A stretch of DNA of 37,201 nt from Chloroflexi bacterium UBA4733 (GTDB lineage: Bacteria > Chloroflexota > UBA4733), in assembly GCA_002404055.1 (NCBI GenBank), contig DHIZ01000230.1, forward strand, positions 7,940 through 45,140, read 5' to 3'. Positions 6,350 to 14,930 of the stretch are shown piece after piece. A program made the position numbers and the translations under genes. Under the pieces are notes generated by a model. The model was not told the origin of the DNA and did not search any database. It saw nothing but the letters and a program-made list of their open reading frames with translations. Each line of letters opens with the position of its first letter. The stretch's first letter is position 1.

Positions 6350-8008
6350 ATGGTGACTGGCTCTCGCCGCACGCCGCAAATACGCGTCCGCAAGGCCGCG
6401 TACAACGACTATGTCATGATCGGTCCCGACGCGCGGATCGCCATGAAACGTGGCTTCGACACAATGGCGGACCTGCTGAAGATCACGCTCGGTCCCAAGG
6501 CTCGCTACGTGGCCATCGCCAAGATGTACACCTCCGGCATACCGGAAATCCTGGACGACGGGGCGACCATCGCCCGGCGGGTGATCGAGTTGCCCGGCCG
6601 CTACGAGAACATGGGGGCCATGCTCTGCCGCCAGCTCTCCTGGCGTGCCGGCGAGAACGCCGGCGACGGCACGACCACCGCGGCGGTCGTAGCGCAGAGC
6701 CTGCTTGATGAGGCAACGCGCTACGCCGCGGCCGGCGGCAACGTCATGATGCTCAAACGGGGCATCGAGCGCGCCTGGAAGCTGGCGGATCAGGCCCTGC
6801 TGGAGCAGGCGCGCCGGATCGAGACCTGGGAAGAGGTGGCCAAGGTCGCCGAGTCGGCGGCGTCGGATAACTGGGTCGGCCAGGTCATGGGGGCCATGTT
6901 CAACGCGGTGGGCCGCGAAGGCGTCCTGCACGCCGAGGACTCCGCCCAGACGGACATCGTCTGGACCTTTGCCGACGGCATCGAGTGGGATAAAGGCTAC
7001 GTCTCCCCCTATATGGTGACGGACGAAACGCGCATGCAGGCGGTGCTGGAGAACCCGCTGATCCTCGTCACCGACCGTAACCTGGATAAGGCGCAGCAGT
7101 TGGCGCCGCTGCTGGAGAAGCTGGCCGCTGCGGGTGTGAAGGACCTCTTCGTGCTCGCCAACGACGTGTCCGGCGACGCTATCGGCGTGCTGGTGGTCAA
7201 CAAACAGCGTGGCATGGTCACCTCGGTCGCCTGCAATGCGCCGAGCGCGGGCGACCGCCGGGTGCGCATCACCGAGGATTTCGCGATCTCGGTCGGCGCC
7301 CGTATGATCTCCGAGGAGCGCGGCGACCTGGTGGAGGAAGCCTCCTTGTACGACCTGGGTCGCGCCAAGAAGATCGTTGTCAACCGCGGGCAGTTCCGTG
7401 TCTTCGGTCCGGCCGGCAACCCTGTCGCCATCCAGGCGCGTGCCGACAAGATCCGCAAAGAGGTCGATCTGGAAGAGATGGACCACGAGAAGGAGCGCGT
7501 GCTGGAACGGCTCGGCAAGCTGCAGGCAAGGATCGCCACCATCTGGGTCGGCGCCCCGTCGGAAGCCGAGCAGAAGCAGAAGCGCCTGAAGGTCGATGAC
7601 GCCCTCTGGACGGTACGCGCCGCGTTGGACGAAGGTGTAGTGCCCGGTGGCGGCATCGGCTACATTCGCTGCATCGAGAGCCTGAAAGCGTTGGAAGCCG
7701 AGACGACCGGGGATGAGCAGATGGGCGTCCGCATCCTCATGCGGGCCCTGGAAGCGCCGCTCCGCACGATTGCTGAAAACGGCGGGCACCATGCCCCCAG
7801 CATCGTCGACCAACTCGGTCGCCAACCGGAGGGCTACGGTTTCGATGTGGTCAGCGGCACGTTCGTCGATGTCTTTGAGGCCGGCATCCTGGACGCCGTC
7901 AAGGTGTCACGCAGCTCGTTGGAAGCGGGGGTCAGCGGCGGCCTGATGGCGCTGACCTGCGAAGCACTGGTGCTGCCGAAGAAGCCGCAGACGGTGATGA
8001 AGCCGTAA
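6350..8008 (+). CDS. Divergent GroEL-type (group I, Cpn60) chaperonin
   Basis: A 552-residue chaperonin. From the ATG at 6350 the protein has about 20 extra residues before the family start (here MIGPDARIAMKRG). The ATPase elements are intact: ITLGPKARY (45-53), DDG with Asp70 (GroEL Asp52), GDGTTTAAVVAQ (105-116, GroEL Asp87 = Asp106), and VDDALWTVRAALDEG with Asp417 (GroEL Asp398). The equatorial GVVPGGG is kept. The apical domain is more diverged: GroEL KAPGFGDRR is NAPSAGDRR here. The C-terminus ends PKKPQTVMKP without the Gly-Gly-Met tail. No groES gene is in the window, unlike a standard groESL operon. GGGTGGGA precedes the start at a rather long distance; a longer in-frame start at 6203 is less likely. 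It is probably an extra paralog beside a housekeeping GroEL elsewhere; that part is inference. Confidence 0.92.
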   Translation: MVTGSRRTPQIRVRKAAYNDYVMIGPDARIAMKRGFDTMADLLKITLGPKARYVAIAKMYTSGIPEILDDGATIARRVIELPGRYENMGAMLCRQLSWRAGENAGDGTTTAAVVAQSLLDEATRYAAAGGNVMMLKRGIERAWKLADQALLEQARRIETWEEVAKVAESAASDNWVGQVMGAMFNAVGREGVLHAEDSAQTDIVWTFADGIEWDKGYVSPYMVTDETRMQAVLENPLILVTDRNLDKAQQLAPLLEKLAAAGVKDLFVLANDVSGDAIGVLVVNKQRGMVTSVACNAPSAGDRRVRITEDFAISVGARMISEERGDLVEEASLYDLGRAKKIVVNRGQFRVFGPAGNPVAIQARADKIRKEVDLEEMDHEKERVLERLGKLQARIATIWVGAPSEAEQKQKRLKVDDALWTVRAALDEGVVPGGGIGYIRCIESLKALEAETTGDEQMGVRILMRALEAPLRTIAENGGHHAPSIVDQLGRQPEGYGFDVVSGTFVDVFEAGILDAVKVSRSSLEAGVSGGLMALTCEALVLPKKPQTVMKP

Positions 8009-8014
8009 CGGACC

Positions 8015-9199
8015 TTACGTTGCGCGCTGAAACAAGGCGGCGATGCCCTGGCCGCCGCCGATGCAGAGCGTGACGATGCCCCATTCCTGGTCGCGATGCT
8101 GCAACTCGTACAGCAGCTTGGTGACCAGGATGGCGCCGGTCGCGCCGACGGGGTGGCCCAGGGCGATAGCGCCGCCGTTGACGTTGACCTTCTCCGGGTC
8201 AACGCCGAGCTCGCGGATCACGGCGACCGACTGGGCGGCGAACGCCTCGTTCAACTCGATCAGATCGATGTCACCGAGCGCCATACCGGCTCTGGCGAGC
8301 AGCAGCCGCACCGCCGAGATGGGTGCGATGCCCATGATCTCCGGCTCAACGCCGGCCACGGCCCAGGCTGCCAGGCGACCCGTGGGACGGCAGCCCCGTG
8401 CCTGCGCTTCCGACTGGCGCATGAGTACCGTTGCCGATGCCGCATCGTTGATCCCGCTGGAATTGCCGGCGGTGACAGTGCCGTCTTCCCGAAAGACGGG
8501 CCGCAGTCTCGCCAGGCGCTCGGCGGTGACGTCTGGGCGCGGGTGCTCGTCCTGGCTGACTATCACTGCTTCGCCCTTGGGCTGAGGGACCGTCACCGGA
8601 ACTATCTGTTCAGCAAATGCCTGTTCAGCAATGGCCGCGGCGGCCCGGCGCTGGCTCTCCAGCGCGAAGGCGTCCTGATCGCTGCGCGACACGGCGTACC
8701 GCTCGGCCACGCGTTCGGCAGTGCAGCCCATGGCGTAGTGGCCGAAGGGGTCCGTGACGAGCGACTGCGTGCCGTCGATCAGCGTGGCGTTGCCGTATTG
8801 CTGGCCGAGGCCCGCCTTGGGCAGCAGGTAGGGCTGCCTCGTCATGTTCTCGTCGCCACCGGCAACGACGACGCGCGCCTGGTCGGTCAGCAGTTCCATG
8901 GCGCCTGAGCAGATCGCTTGCAGGCCGGAGCCACAGAGGCGGTTGACGTTGTAGGCGCGGCTGGTCACCAGCAAGCCAGCCCGCAGCGCACAGAGGCGGG
9001 CATTGAAGGCGTCGTCGCCTACCTGGCCGACGCAGCCCATAATGACCTCGTCAACCTCGCCGGGCTGGACGTTGGCGCGCTCCAAGGTGGCGCGGATCAC
9101 CGCTGCGCCAAGAGCCGACGCCGGTGTGTTCCAGAAGCCGCCCTGGAAGCGGCCGATGGCCGTCCGCACCGGTGCGACCAGGACGACATCACTGTGCAT
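8015..9199 (-). CDS. Acetyl-CoA acetyltransferase / thiolase
   Basis: A 394-residue thiolase catalysing Claisen condensation or thiolysis of acyl-CoA. It has the acyl-accepting Cys in NRLCGSGLQAI (about residue 89), the His of GGAIALGHPVGATG (about 349) and the second Cys in LCIGGGQG (about 380), so it should be active. The length and the IDLIELNEAFAAQ signature fit the biosynthetic acetoacetyl-CoA thiolase group (AtoB/PhaA type), but degradative thiolases are close and the substrate cannot be fixed from sequence. AAGAGAG precedes the ATG. It starts 38 bases after the cytochrome subunit IV gene on the same strand, so read-through from the quinol oxidase operon is possible. It converges on the chaperonin gene with 6 bases between stops. 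Confidence 0.94.
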   Translation of the reverse strand: MHSDVVLVAPVRTAIGRFQGGFWNTPASALGAAVIRATLERANVQPGEVDEVIMGCVGQVGDDAFNARLCALRAGLLVTSRAYNVNRLCGSGLQAICSGAMELLTDQARVVVAGGDENMTRQPYLLPKAGLGQQYGNATLIDGTQSLVTDPFGHYAMGCTAERVAERYAVSRSDQDAFALESQRRAAAAIAEQAFAEQIVPVTVPQPKGEAVIVSQDEHPRPDVTAERLARLRPVFREDGTVTAGNSSGINDAASATVLMRQSEAQARGCRPTGRLAAWAVAGVEPEIMGIAPISAVRLLLARAGMALGDIDLIELNEAFAAQSVAVIRELGVDPEKVNVNGGAIALGHPVGATGAILVTKLLYELQHRDQEWGIVTLCIGGGQGIAALFQRAT

Positions 9200-9237
9200 A
9201 ATATCCGGCTCTCTTGAACGGCAAGGTTCACCGCGGA

Positions 9238-9891
9238 CTACCAGGTCAAATACACCCCGGCGACTTCCGCCTGTTGACCACTCTGCACCGGCGCGTGGTT
9301 CTGGTTGTTCTTGGTCGGTTGCGGCGGCGCCTGCACCACATTGATGATGGTCGTCACGGCAATGAACAGCATGGACCCGCCAAAGAAGACAATAGCCAGG
9401 GGGCGCTTCCAGATCTTGCGCGCCGGATTACGGTCGTAGAACGGCAGTAGGATGAGTGCGATCAGCGCGATGTTCGGCAGGAAGAAGGTGCCGATCGGCA
9501 CAAAAATCGGCCCCTTCATCCATTCCAGGATCTGAAACAGGAAGTAGAAATACCAGGCCGGACGCGGCAAGTATAGCTCTTGATTGAGCGGCTCAGCCGG
9601 CGAGCCGACGGTCGGCGGCATCAGGAGGGTAACCAACAACATAATGCCGAAGATGACCAGAACAACCAGGGTGGTTTGAAAAATAGCGTCTGGGAAAAAG
9701 GCGCCGCGCAACCCGGGTCGCAGGTGCTCGCCGACAACGGTCCGGCGCAAGTCACGCTCCGTCGCCACGTCCTCGTCGCTCAGTACGACGGCGCCGGCGG
9801 CCGGTACGCCGGGCACGCCGGTCCAACTGCGCTGGCGGCGGGCAAACCGATCCGCTCCGTCGGCCGGGATTTCGGTAGATGTCGTGCTCAT
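9238..9891 (-). CDS. Cytochrome b C-terminal half (subunit IV-like) of a Rieske/cytochrome b complex
   Basis: A 217-residue membrane protein matching the C-terminal part of cytochrome b, or PetD (subunit IV). After a roughly 60-residue hydrophilic N-terminus it has FFPDAIFQTTLVVLVIFG, then the Qo-site region LPRPAWYFYFLFQILEW, then two more membrane segments (about 130-150 and 165-190). The Qo motif is normally PEWY; here it is PAWY (111-114), which lacks the acidic residue linked to quinol deprotonation. There is no CXXCH, so no c-type haem is fused, unlike QcrC of Bacillus. The gene starts 1 base after the cytochrome b stop, so the two are tightly co-translated. Confidence 0.93.
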   Translation of the reverse strand: MSTTSTEIPADGADRFARRQRSWTGVPGVPAAGAVVLSDEDVATERDLRRTVVGEHLRPGLRGAFFPDAIFQTTLVVLVIFGIMLLVTLLMPPTVGSPAEPLNQELYLPRPAWYFYFLFQILEWMKGPIFVPIGTFFLPNIALIALILLPFYDRNPARKIWKRPLAIVFFGGSMLFIAVTTIINVVQAPPQPTKNNQNHAPVQSGQQAEVAGVYLTW

Positions 9892-9892
9892 G

Positions 9893-10603
9893 CTACATCG
9901 CCTCCTCAGTCAGAAAGAAGACACCCTGGCGAATCACCAGCGCCAGGTGGAAGACCAGCGCACCCATCAACAGGCCGGGGAGGATCAACATATGCACGGT
10001 ATAGAAGCGAGTGATGGTGTCGCCCGTCAGATCGCCACCGCCGCGCATCAGCGACACCACCCAATCGCCAATGAAGGGCGTGTAGCCGGGAATCTGCGTG
10101 GCGACGATGCTCGCCCAGTACGCCTCCTGATTCCAGGGGAGCAGGTAGCCGGTAAGCGAGAGTGCCAGAGTGGAGATCAGCAAGATCACCCCCAGCACCC
10201 AGGTCAACTCGCGGGGTTTCTTGTACCCGCCGTACCAGAAGACCCGGCACATGTGGATGAACACCGTCACGACCATGGCACTGGCGCCGTAGACGTGCAG
10301 ACCGCGCATCCACACCCCGCCCGGCACGACGTAGGTGATGTTTTGCAGGCTGCTGAAGGCGTCGGTCGTCGTGGGGCGATAGAAGAGCGCCAGCATGATG
10401 CCGGTGATCAACTGATTGATGAACAGGAACAAGGTGACCTCGCCGGCGAGGTCCAAAATATTCGAGAAGCGGTCCACCGGGTGCAGCAGGAATTCACCGA
10501 TACCGCGGTGGACCCCAATGCCGCGTTCATCCAGTCCGCTCACCATCGGTGCGAAGTCGATGAGTGCCTCCCGGCGGCGCGGCCGCCGTTCTAACGTTGC
10601 CAT
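9893..10603 (-). CDS. qcrB: Cytochrome b N-terminal half (b6/QcrB-like), di-haem subunit
   Basis: A 236-residue protein with four membrane segments that should bind two b haems and hold the quinone sites. The ligand pairs are His103/His117 and His204/His219. The 14-residue gap in the second pair is the b6-type spacing, agreeing with the split gene arrangement. In cytochrome b6 and Bacillus QcrB a Cys near the N-terminus binds the extra haem ci; the aligned position here (segment NILDLAGEVTLFLF, about Leu52) is not Cys, so that haem is probably absent. The PGGVWMRGLHVYGA and TGYLLPWNQ stretches are typical. A very strong ribosome site (GGGAGGGGAG) precedes the ATG. It lies between the Rieske gene (22 bases) and subunit IV (1 base). 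Confidence 0.95.
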   Translation of the reverse strand: MATLERRPRRREALIDFAPMVSGLDERGIGVHRGIGEFLLHPVDRFSNILDLAGEVTLFLFINQLITGIMLALFYRPTTTDAFSSLQNITYVVPGGVWMRGLHVYGASAMVVTVFIHMCRVFWYGGYKKPRELTWVLGVILLISTLALSLTGYLLPWNQEAYWASIVATQIPGYTPFIGDWVVSLMRGGGDLTGDTITRFYTVHMLILPGLLMGALVFHLALVIRQGVFFLTEEAM

Positions 10604-10625
10604 ATCTCCCCTCCCTTTCGCTGTC

Positions 10626-11120
10626 CTACGAGATCAGTCCGCCAACCATCAGGTTGTTGCCTTGCACCTTGACATCACGGCGGCGCAAGGGTACAAACGC
10701 CGGCCCGTTGATGACACTGCCGTCTTTGGCAAAGATGCTGCCGTGGCAGGGGCAGCCAAACACCCCATCGGTCGAGGTGGCGCCGCCAGTCCAGGCATAC
10801 GGGCAACTCAGATGGGTGCAGTGCATGTCGAAGGCTGTGTAGTTGGTGGCGCTATGTTGGATGATCCAGGCGCCACCGGTTGGGTTGTTTCCCTGCGCGT
10901 CAGCGCCTAACGGCACCCGCACCGGCAACTCCTGCTTGAATTGGGACGTCGGGCCGACGTTATCGTAGCCGGTGTTCCCCGATGAACCCACAGGAATCAG
11001 GTAGCGCAGGATCGCCACAATATAGACTGCGCCAATCACTCCGCCAAGGCCAAAAATGCCGGCGGCCAGCGCTCGTCGCCGTGAGATGTCGCCGCGTGTC
11101 AACGGTACGCTATGTGCCAT
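10626..11120 (-). CDS. qcrA: Rieske [2Fe-2S] protein of the quinol oxidase complex
   Basis: A 164-residue membrane-anchored electron carrier between quinol and the downstream acceptor. The N-terminus has SRRRALAAGIFGLGG and one membrane segment (about 18-40), consistent with Tat-dependent insertion. Both cluster-binding boxes are complete: CTHLSC (Cys101, His103, Cys106) and CPCHG (Cys123, Cys125, His126); Cys106 and Cys125 would form the stabilising disulfide. It is the first gene of the three-gene complex. No cytochrome c gene is adjacent, so the electron acceptor lies elsewhere in the genome. The start ATG has only a modest AAGAAG ribosome site. Confidence 0.95.
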   Translation of the reverse strand: MAHSVPLTRGDISRRRALAAGIFGLGGVIGAVYIVAILRYLIPVGSSGNTGYDNVGPTSQFKQELPVRVPLGADAQGNNPTGGAWIIQHSATNYTAFDMHCTHLSCPYAWTGGATSTDGVFGCPCHGSIFAKDGSVINGPAFVPLRRRDVKVQGNNLMVGGLIS

Positions 11121-11484
11121 CGCTTCTTGCTACCCCCGAACCCTTCCCTGTCACCAGCCAGGCGCTCCCTTGTCGCGCGGCCCGACCCTTTGTGCCGGCG
11201 TCCCCAGCTTACAGCTTAGTGTAGAGCGTCGGCTGCCTCTCCACCATACTGGCGGGACACTAGCCGCGCAGCCGCGCAGAATATAGCACACAAGCGGCAA
11301 GGCGTGCCGAACGCCCTTTCGATCTCGTGCCCGGCGCCGACCGTGACGTCTGTGCGGAGTTTGCTATAGGACTATAGGACTTTCAGGCATGCGTGGCGCC
11401 AGCACCGCTTTATACTTTCAGGGTCATGTCGCCTCAGTGGGTGGGCGGCGTGGGGGCGACAACCGACTAGTAAGTGATGCAACC
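11121..11484. other. Divergent intergenic region between Rieske operon and deacetylase
   Basis: It holds 364 bases and no gene I can support. It must contain divergent promoters. On the plus strand TATACT at 11411-11416 is a candidate -10 without a good -35. An 8-base unit CTATAGGA is repeated twice exactly at 11364-11379, followed by a degenerate third unit CTTTCAGG. TGTCGCC (11427-11433) and GGCGACA (11455-11461) are exact 7-base inverted arms in the likely leader of the deacetylase gene. On the minus strand TATATT lies about 160 bases upstream of the Rieske start. None of these is strong alone. Confidence 0.4.
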
Positions 11485-13071
11485 ATGCGCAGATTCTGCT
11501 CCCTCATGCTCGCGGTGGTTTGGTTTCTCGGCGCCTCCGCTGCACCGGCCGTCGCTGCAAGTCCACGCGACTGGTATTACCCAAAGACTGGCCACACGCT
11601 TTCCTTGGGATTTGCCCAGTTTGTGGCGGATCACGGGGGAACCGCCGTCACCGGGCAGCCGATCACTGAAGAGATCGACGAGCACGGCGCCGTCGTCCAG
11701 TACTTCCAACACCTGCGGCTGGAATGGCATCCGGAGCGGTCGGCTGGCGATCAGATAACGGTCGGGCCGCTTGGTTTGGAACTCGGCAAGCTCCAGCCCG
11801 CCGTCCCGGCTCCGCCGGCTGGGTCGGCTGCCGCGTTTTTTCCTGAAACCGGCCACACGCTGGCCGATGGCTTCCTGACGTACTACCAGACGCACAACGG
11901 CGTCGCCATGCTCGGCATACCGATCAGTGAGGAATTGACCGAGAGTGGCGCCACAGCACAGTACTTCACGAATGGCGAGTTGCGGTGGCGTGCTAACTCC
12001 GGCGTCACGTTGGGCGATCTCGGCGTTGCTGCCGCAGCGGCCCGCGGTTGGACGCCGAAGGCGCCGCCACTCGCCCCGGTGCCTTCGCCACCCGCTGCCC
12101 AACAGGTGACGGATAGCGCCGGTGGATCGCTGCCAGCGGTGTCCTTAGTAACGGGCACAACCGGCATCATGGGGGTCGCCATCCCGCCCGCGCTGCAGCC
12201 TGGTGGCCTGGGTCACCTGGCGATACCGGTGCTGATGTACCACCACATCGGGTCCTGGCCGAGTCCGTACTCGGTGAGCACTGCCAACTTTACTGCACAA
12301 CTGGACTGGCTCCAGGCCAATGGGTATCACGCGGCTACCTTGCAGCAAGTGTACGCCGCCTTCTATGGCCCGACGCCTTTGCCGACCAAGCCCGTCGTCA
12401 TCTCGATTGACGATGGGTATCCTGACGCCGCGACGAATGCTCGTCAGGTGTTGCTACAGCGCCATATGACCGCCACGTTCTTCATCCCAACCGTCCAGTC
12501 GCCACTGAGCGGCGCAACGTTGCAGCAGATGGATCGGGAAGGCTTTGATATCGAGGCACACTCGCGGACGCACCCAGACCTCACCATGCTCAACGACACG
12601 GCTGCCTATAATGAGATTGTCGGCAGCAAGCAAGACCTGGAGCGGGTGCTCGGCCATCCCGTCGATCTCTTTGCCTATCCGTATGGGGCAGTCAATAGCC
12701 ACGTGGTGGCGCTGTTGCAACGCGCCGGCTTCCGCGGCGGCATCCTGGCCGGCGGCGGTCGCGCCTATTCCACCGCCCATCTTTTCGACGAACCGCGAAT
12801 TCTCGTTGACCGCGGTGACGACCTCACGAACTTCGTTGCCAAGGTGGAAGGAAAGCCCTACCGAGATACGCTAAATGCCGGCGCTTCGCCCAGCCACGCC
12901 ATTCAACCGACTCCTGACTACCGCCCAGCGCCTCCTCAAGTGGTCCCCGCAGGCGGAAGCACCGGCAGCTACGGTTCCGGCAACACGTCGGGGAATGGCG
13001 TGGACAATTCAGGCGCGTCGTCAGGCGACCCGAGTTCCGGCGCAACCGGCCGCGGTCAGATCTTCGTCTGA
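11485..13071 (+). CDS. Secreted polysaccharide deacetylase with tandem ETGHTL/GFP-type repeats
   Basis: A 528-residue exported protein. MRRFCSLMLAVVWFLGASAA is a clear signal peptide, probably cut after APAVAA; this decides the ATG at 11485 over an in-frame codon 96 bases upstream. Two homologous repeats follow (about 30-85 and 112-168), each with the pattern P-x-TGHTL, GF, G-x-PI-x-EE and a closing QYF; such repeats are common in secreted Chloroflexota proteins and probably bind cell wall. The NodB-type domain (about 245-430) has SIDDG (Asp-Asp), HSRTHPDL (the two metal His) and FAYPYG, so the metal site is intact. The tail (about 465-528) is rich in Gly, Ser and Asn. It likely removes N-acetyl or O-acetyl groups from peptidoglycan or an exopolysaccharide; the substrate is unknown. 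Confidence 0.92.
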   Translation: MRRFCSLMLAVVWFLGASAAPAVAASPRDWYYPKTGHTLSLGFAQFVADHGGTAVTGQPITEEIDEHGAVVQYFQHLRLEWHPERSAGDQITVGPLGLELGKLQPAVPAPPAGSAAAFFPETGHTLADGFLTYYQTHNGVAMLGIPISEELTESGATAQYFTNGELRWRANSGVTLGDLGVAAAAARGWTPKAPPLAPVPSPPAAQQVTDSAGGSLPAVSLVTGTTGIMGVAIPPALQPGGLGHLAIPVLMYHHIGSWPSPYSVSTANFTAQLDWLQANGYHAATLQQVYAAFYGPTPLPTKPVVISIDDGYPDAATNARQVLLQRHMTATFFIPTVQSPLSGATLQQMDREGFDIEAHSRTHPDLTMLNDTAAYNEIVGSKQDLERVLGHPVDLFAYPYGAVNSHVVALLQRAGFRGGILAGGGRAYSTAHLFDEPRILVDRGDDLTNFVAKVEGKPYRDTLNAGASPSHAIQPTPDYRPAPPQVVPAGGSTGSYGSGNTSGNGVDNSGASSGDPSSGATGRGQIFV

Positions 13072-13074
13072 GGT

Positions 13075-14346
13075 TCAGGCAGCTTCGGTACCCCAGAGTT
13101 TGGCCAGTTCGATGATGACCTGGGCAGCCTTCGCCATATCTTGTACCGACACCCACTCCCGCCGGCTGTGGATCATCTGCCAGCCAGCAAAGATATTGGG
13201 TGTGGGCAGGCCCATCGCACACAGCCGGGAACCGTCGGTGCCGCCGCGTATCGGGCGGTGTACGGGCTGCAACCCCACGCGCCGCACTGCCTCATCGGCC
13301 AGCGCAGTGACGCGGGGATAGTTAACGAGTACATCGTGCATGTTGCGGTACTGCTCAACAATGGTAAGATCAAAGCGCGAACCTGCGTGGCGCTCCACGG
13401 CTGCCTGAGCCAAATGACGCAGCAACTCTTCCTTCTGGGCGAGTTCACTCGTTTGGAAGTCTCGCACGATCAACTTGACCACCGCCTCTTCGGCGGCGCC
13501 GGAGATAGAGGTCGGGTGAACAAAACCTTCGCGGCCGGCAGTGCCTTCCGGAGCAGGCGCTTCACGCGTCAGCGCAGCAACGAAGTCGGCGGCAACCTTG
13601 ATGGCGTTGACAAGTTTCCCCTTGGCGTAGCCGGGGTGCGCACTACGTCCGAAGAAGCGCAGTGTCACAGCATCGGCGGAAAAGGTCTCGTCCTCCACTT
13701 CACCGGCGTCACCAGCGTCGAGCGTGTAGGCATAGGTTGCGCCAAACGCCTCTATGTCAAAGTGATCAACGCCGTGCCCGACTTCCTCGTCGGGGTTAAA
13801 GGCGAACTTGATAACGCCGTGTGGAACGTCACGATGGCTGATCAGGTAGGCGGCGGCGGCCATCGCCGCCGCCACGCCGGCCTTGTCGTCGGCGCCGAGC
13901 AAGGTGCGTCCGTCACTGGTGACGATGTCGTGGCCGATGTGCGTCGCCAACGGCGGACTCTCTGCCGGAGAAAGCACCATCGTCGGGTCACCAGGCAGCA
14001 CGATCTCCCCGCCGGCGTACTTCGGCCAGACGATCGGCTGGACGTCCTTGCCCGGTGCGTCTGGCGAGGTATCGACGTGGGCGAAAAAGGCGATGACCGG
14101 CGGTTGGTCTCCAGTTGTGGGCAACGTCGATGGCAACGCCGCAGTGACGTAGCCGAAGCGGTCCAGCGTGGCATCCGTATAGCCAAGGTCGATCAATTCC
14201 TGGAGGAGCAATCGCAAGAGGTCGAGTTGACCGGGTGTGCTGGGATAGCTCGTTGCCTCAGCCATCGATTGGGTGTCGATCCGCACGTAGCGCAGAAGCC
14301 GCTCCAGCACATCGGCTTCCAGGTCGCATAGTAGTTCATCATGCAT
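13075..14346 (-). CDS. pepT: Peptidase T (tripeptide aminopeptidase)
   Basis: A 423-residue cytoplasmic M20-family di-zinc peptidase that releases the N-terminal residue of tripeptides. Visible active-site elements are AHVDTSPD (metal His and Asp), LLGADDKAG (bridging Asp), FNPDEEVG (catalytic Glu-Glu pair), LDAGDAGEVE (metal Asp) and the final metal His in QMIHSRREWV. The RPIRGGTDGSRL stretch is characteristic of PepT. The length is close to the usual 410. The start is the ATG at 14346; nearby in-frame codons cannot be excluded and the ribosome site is weak. It converges on the deacetylase with 3 bases between stops, and lies 18 bases downstream of a small unknown gene on the same strand, perhaps in one transcript. 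Confidence 0.95.
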   Translation of the reverse strand: MHDELLCDLEADVLERLLRYVRIDTQSMAEATSYPSTPGQLDLLRLLLQELIDLGYTDATLDRFGYVTAALPSTLPTTGDQPPVIAFFAHVDTSPDAPGKDVQPIVWPKYAGGEIVLPGDPTMVLSPAESPPLATHIGHDIVTSDGRTLLGADDKAGVAAAMAAAAYLISHRDVPHGVIKFAFNPDEEVGHGVDHFDIEAFGATYAYTLDAGDAGEVEDETFSADAVTLRFFGRSAHPGYAKGKLVNAIKVAADFVAALTREAPAPEGTAGREGFVHPTSISGAAEEAVVKLIVRDFQTSELAQKEELLRHLAQAAVERHAGSRFDLTIVEQYRNMHDVLVNYPRVTALADEAVRRVGLQPVHRPIRGGTDGSRLCAMGLPTPNIFAGWQMIHSRREWVSVQDMAKAAQVIIELAKLWGTEAA

Positions 14347-14364
14347 GAGGGACAGGATAGCAGA

Positions 14365-14769
14365 TCAACCGCCGTCCGCATTATCCGACAGGTGAAGCAT
14401 CTCGGCCACTTCCGACCAGGAGAACTGGCAGCGGCCGGTCTGATTCAGCGGCGATTCGCCTTCCCAAACTGCCTGGTAGGACCAGGCAACGGTGACCGAG
14501 CCTGGCTCACCCAACACCGACACCAGCCGCCGCATCTGCTCCCGGCAGTTCGGTTGCGAGGACTCGAAACGGTCGCGCAGGGCGAAGCTGATGCGGTCGT
14601 CCTGGGACTGCTCAAGGCGCCTACTCTGTCCATCCCGCCAAAGGAGCAGGACGTGCTCCGTGCGTTGGTCGCTCCCGAAGCTGGCTCGCCGCGAGCGGTC
14701 GACCGGTGTACGCCCTAAAATCTCCAACGCGGTCTGCCGTGACGCATCTCCGCTACAAGCCTGATTCAC
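14365..14769 (-). CDS. Hypothetical protein, 134 residues
   Basis: I do not recognise this protein. The start is GTG at 14767-14769, with AGGAGAG about 10 bases upstream on the minus strand, which is the best argument that it is real. It is soluble, with no signal peptide or membrane segment. It is rich in Arg, Ser, Gln and Glu, with a more ordered C-terminal half (LVSVLGEPGSVTVAWSYQAV and FSWSEVAEMLHLSDNA) that reads like mixed strand and helix. Two Cys (residues 5 and 75) are unlike a metal motif. It ends 18 bases before pepT on the same strand. The opposite strand has an open frame of similar length, so a false call remains possible. Confidence 0.5.
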   Translation of the reverse strand: MNQACSGDASRQTALEILGRTPVDRSRRASFGSDQRTEHVLLLWRDGQSRRLEQSQDDRISFALRDRFESSQPNCREQMRRLVSVLGEPGSVTVAWSYQAVWEGESPLNQTGRCQFSWSEVAEMLHLSDNADGG

Positions 14770-14930
14770 GCAGCCCTAACTCTCCTGGTACTCCCTCTGG
14801 TTGTTTGTTGCGGGGGCCATTTTCGTTACGGGTACCTTACACGATCCGGCATGAGTAGTACCGATAGGCGCGGGCGCCACTGGCCCCTTTTGGTACTAGT
14901 ATCGCAACCTGTAGGCGGTATGCTGCCAGT

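Noticed and set aside
6350..6400. CIRCE/HrcA operator expected at a groEL gene
   Set aside because: No TTAGCACTC-N9-GAGTGCTAA or close variant was found in the leader; only the unrelated TTGACA/TGTCAA palindrome.
6233..7825. Minus-strand open frame of 530 codons opposite the chaperonin
   Set aside because: His/Asp/Gly/Val-rich shadow of a gene with full chaperonin motifs; no ribosome site or recognisable fold.
14813..14887. GGGGCCA/TGGCCCC inverted repeat as a structured RNA or attachment site
   Set aside because: Arms are only 7 bases with a 61-base gap; expected by chance in GC-rich DNA.
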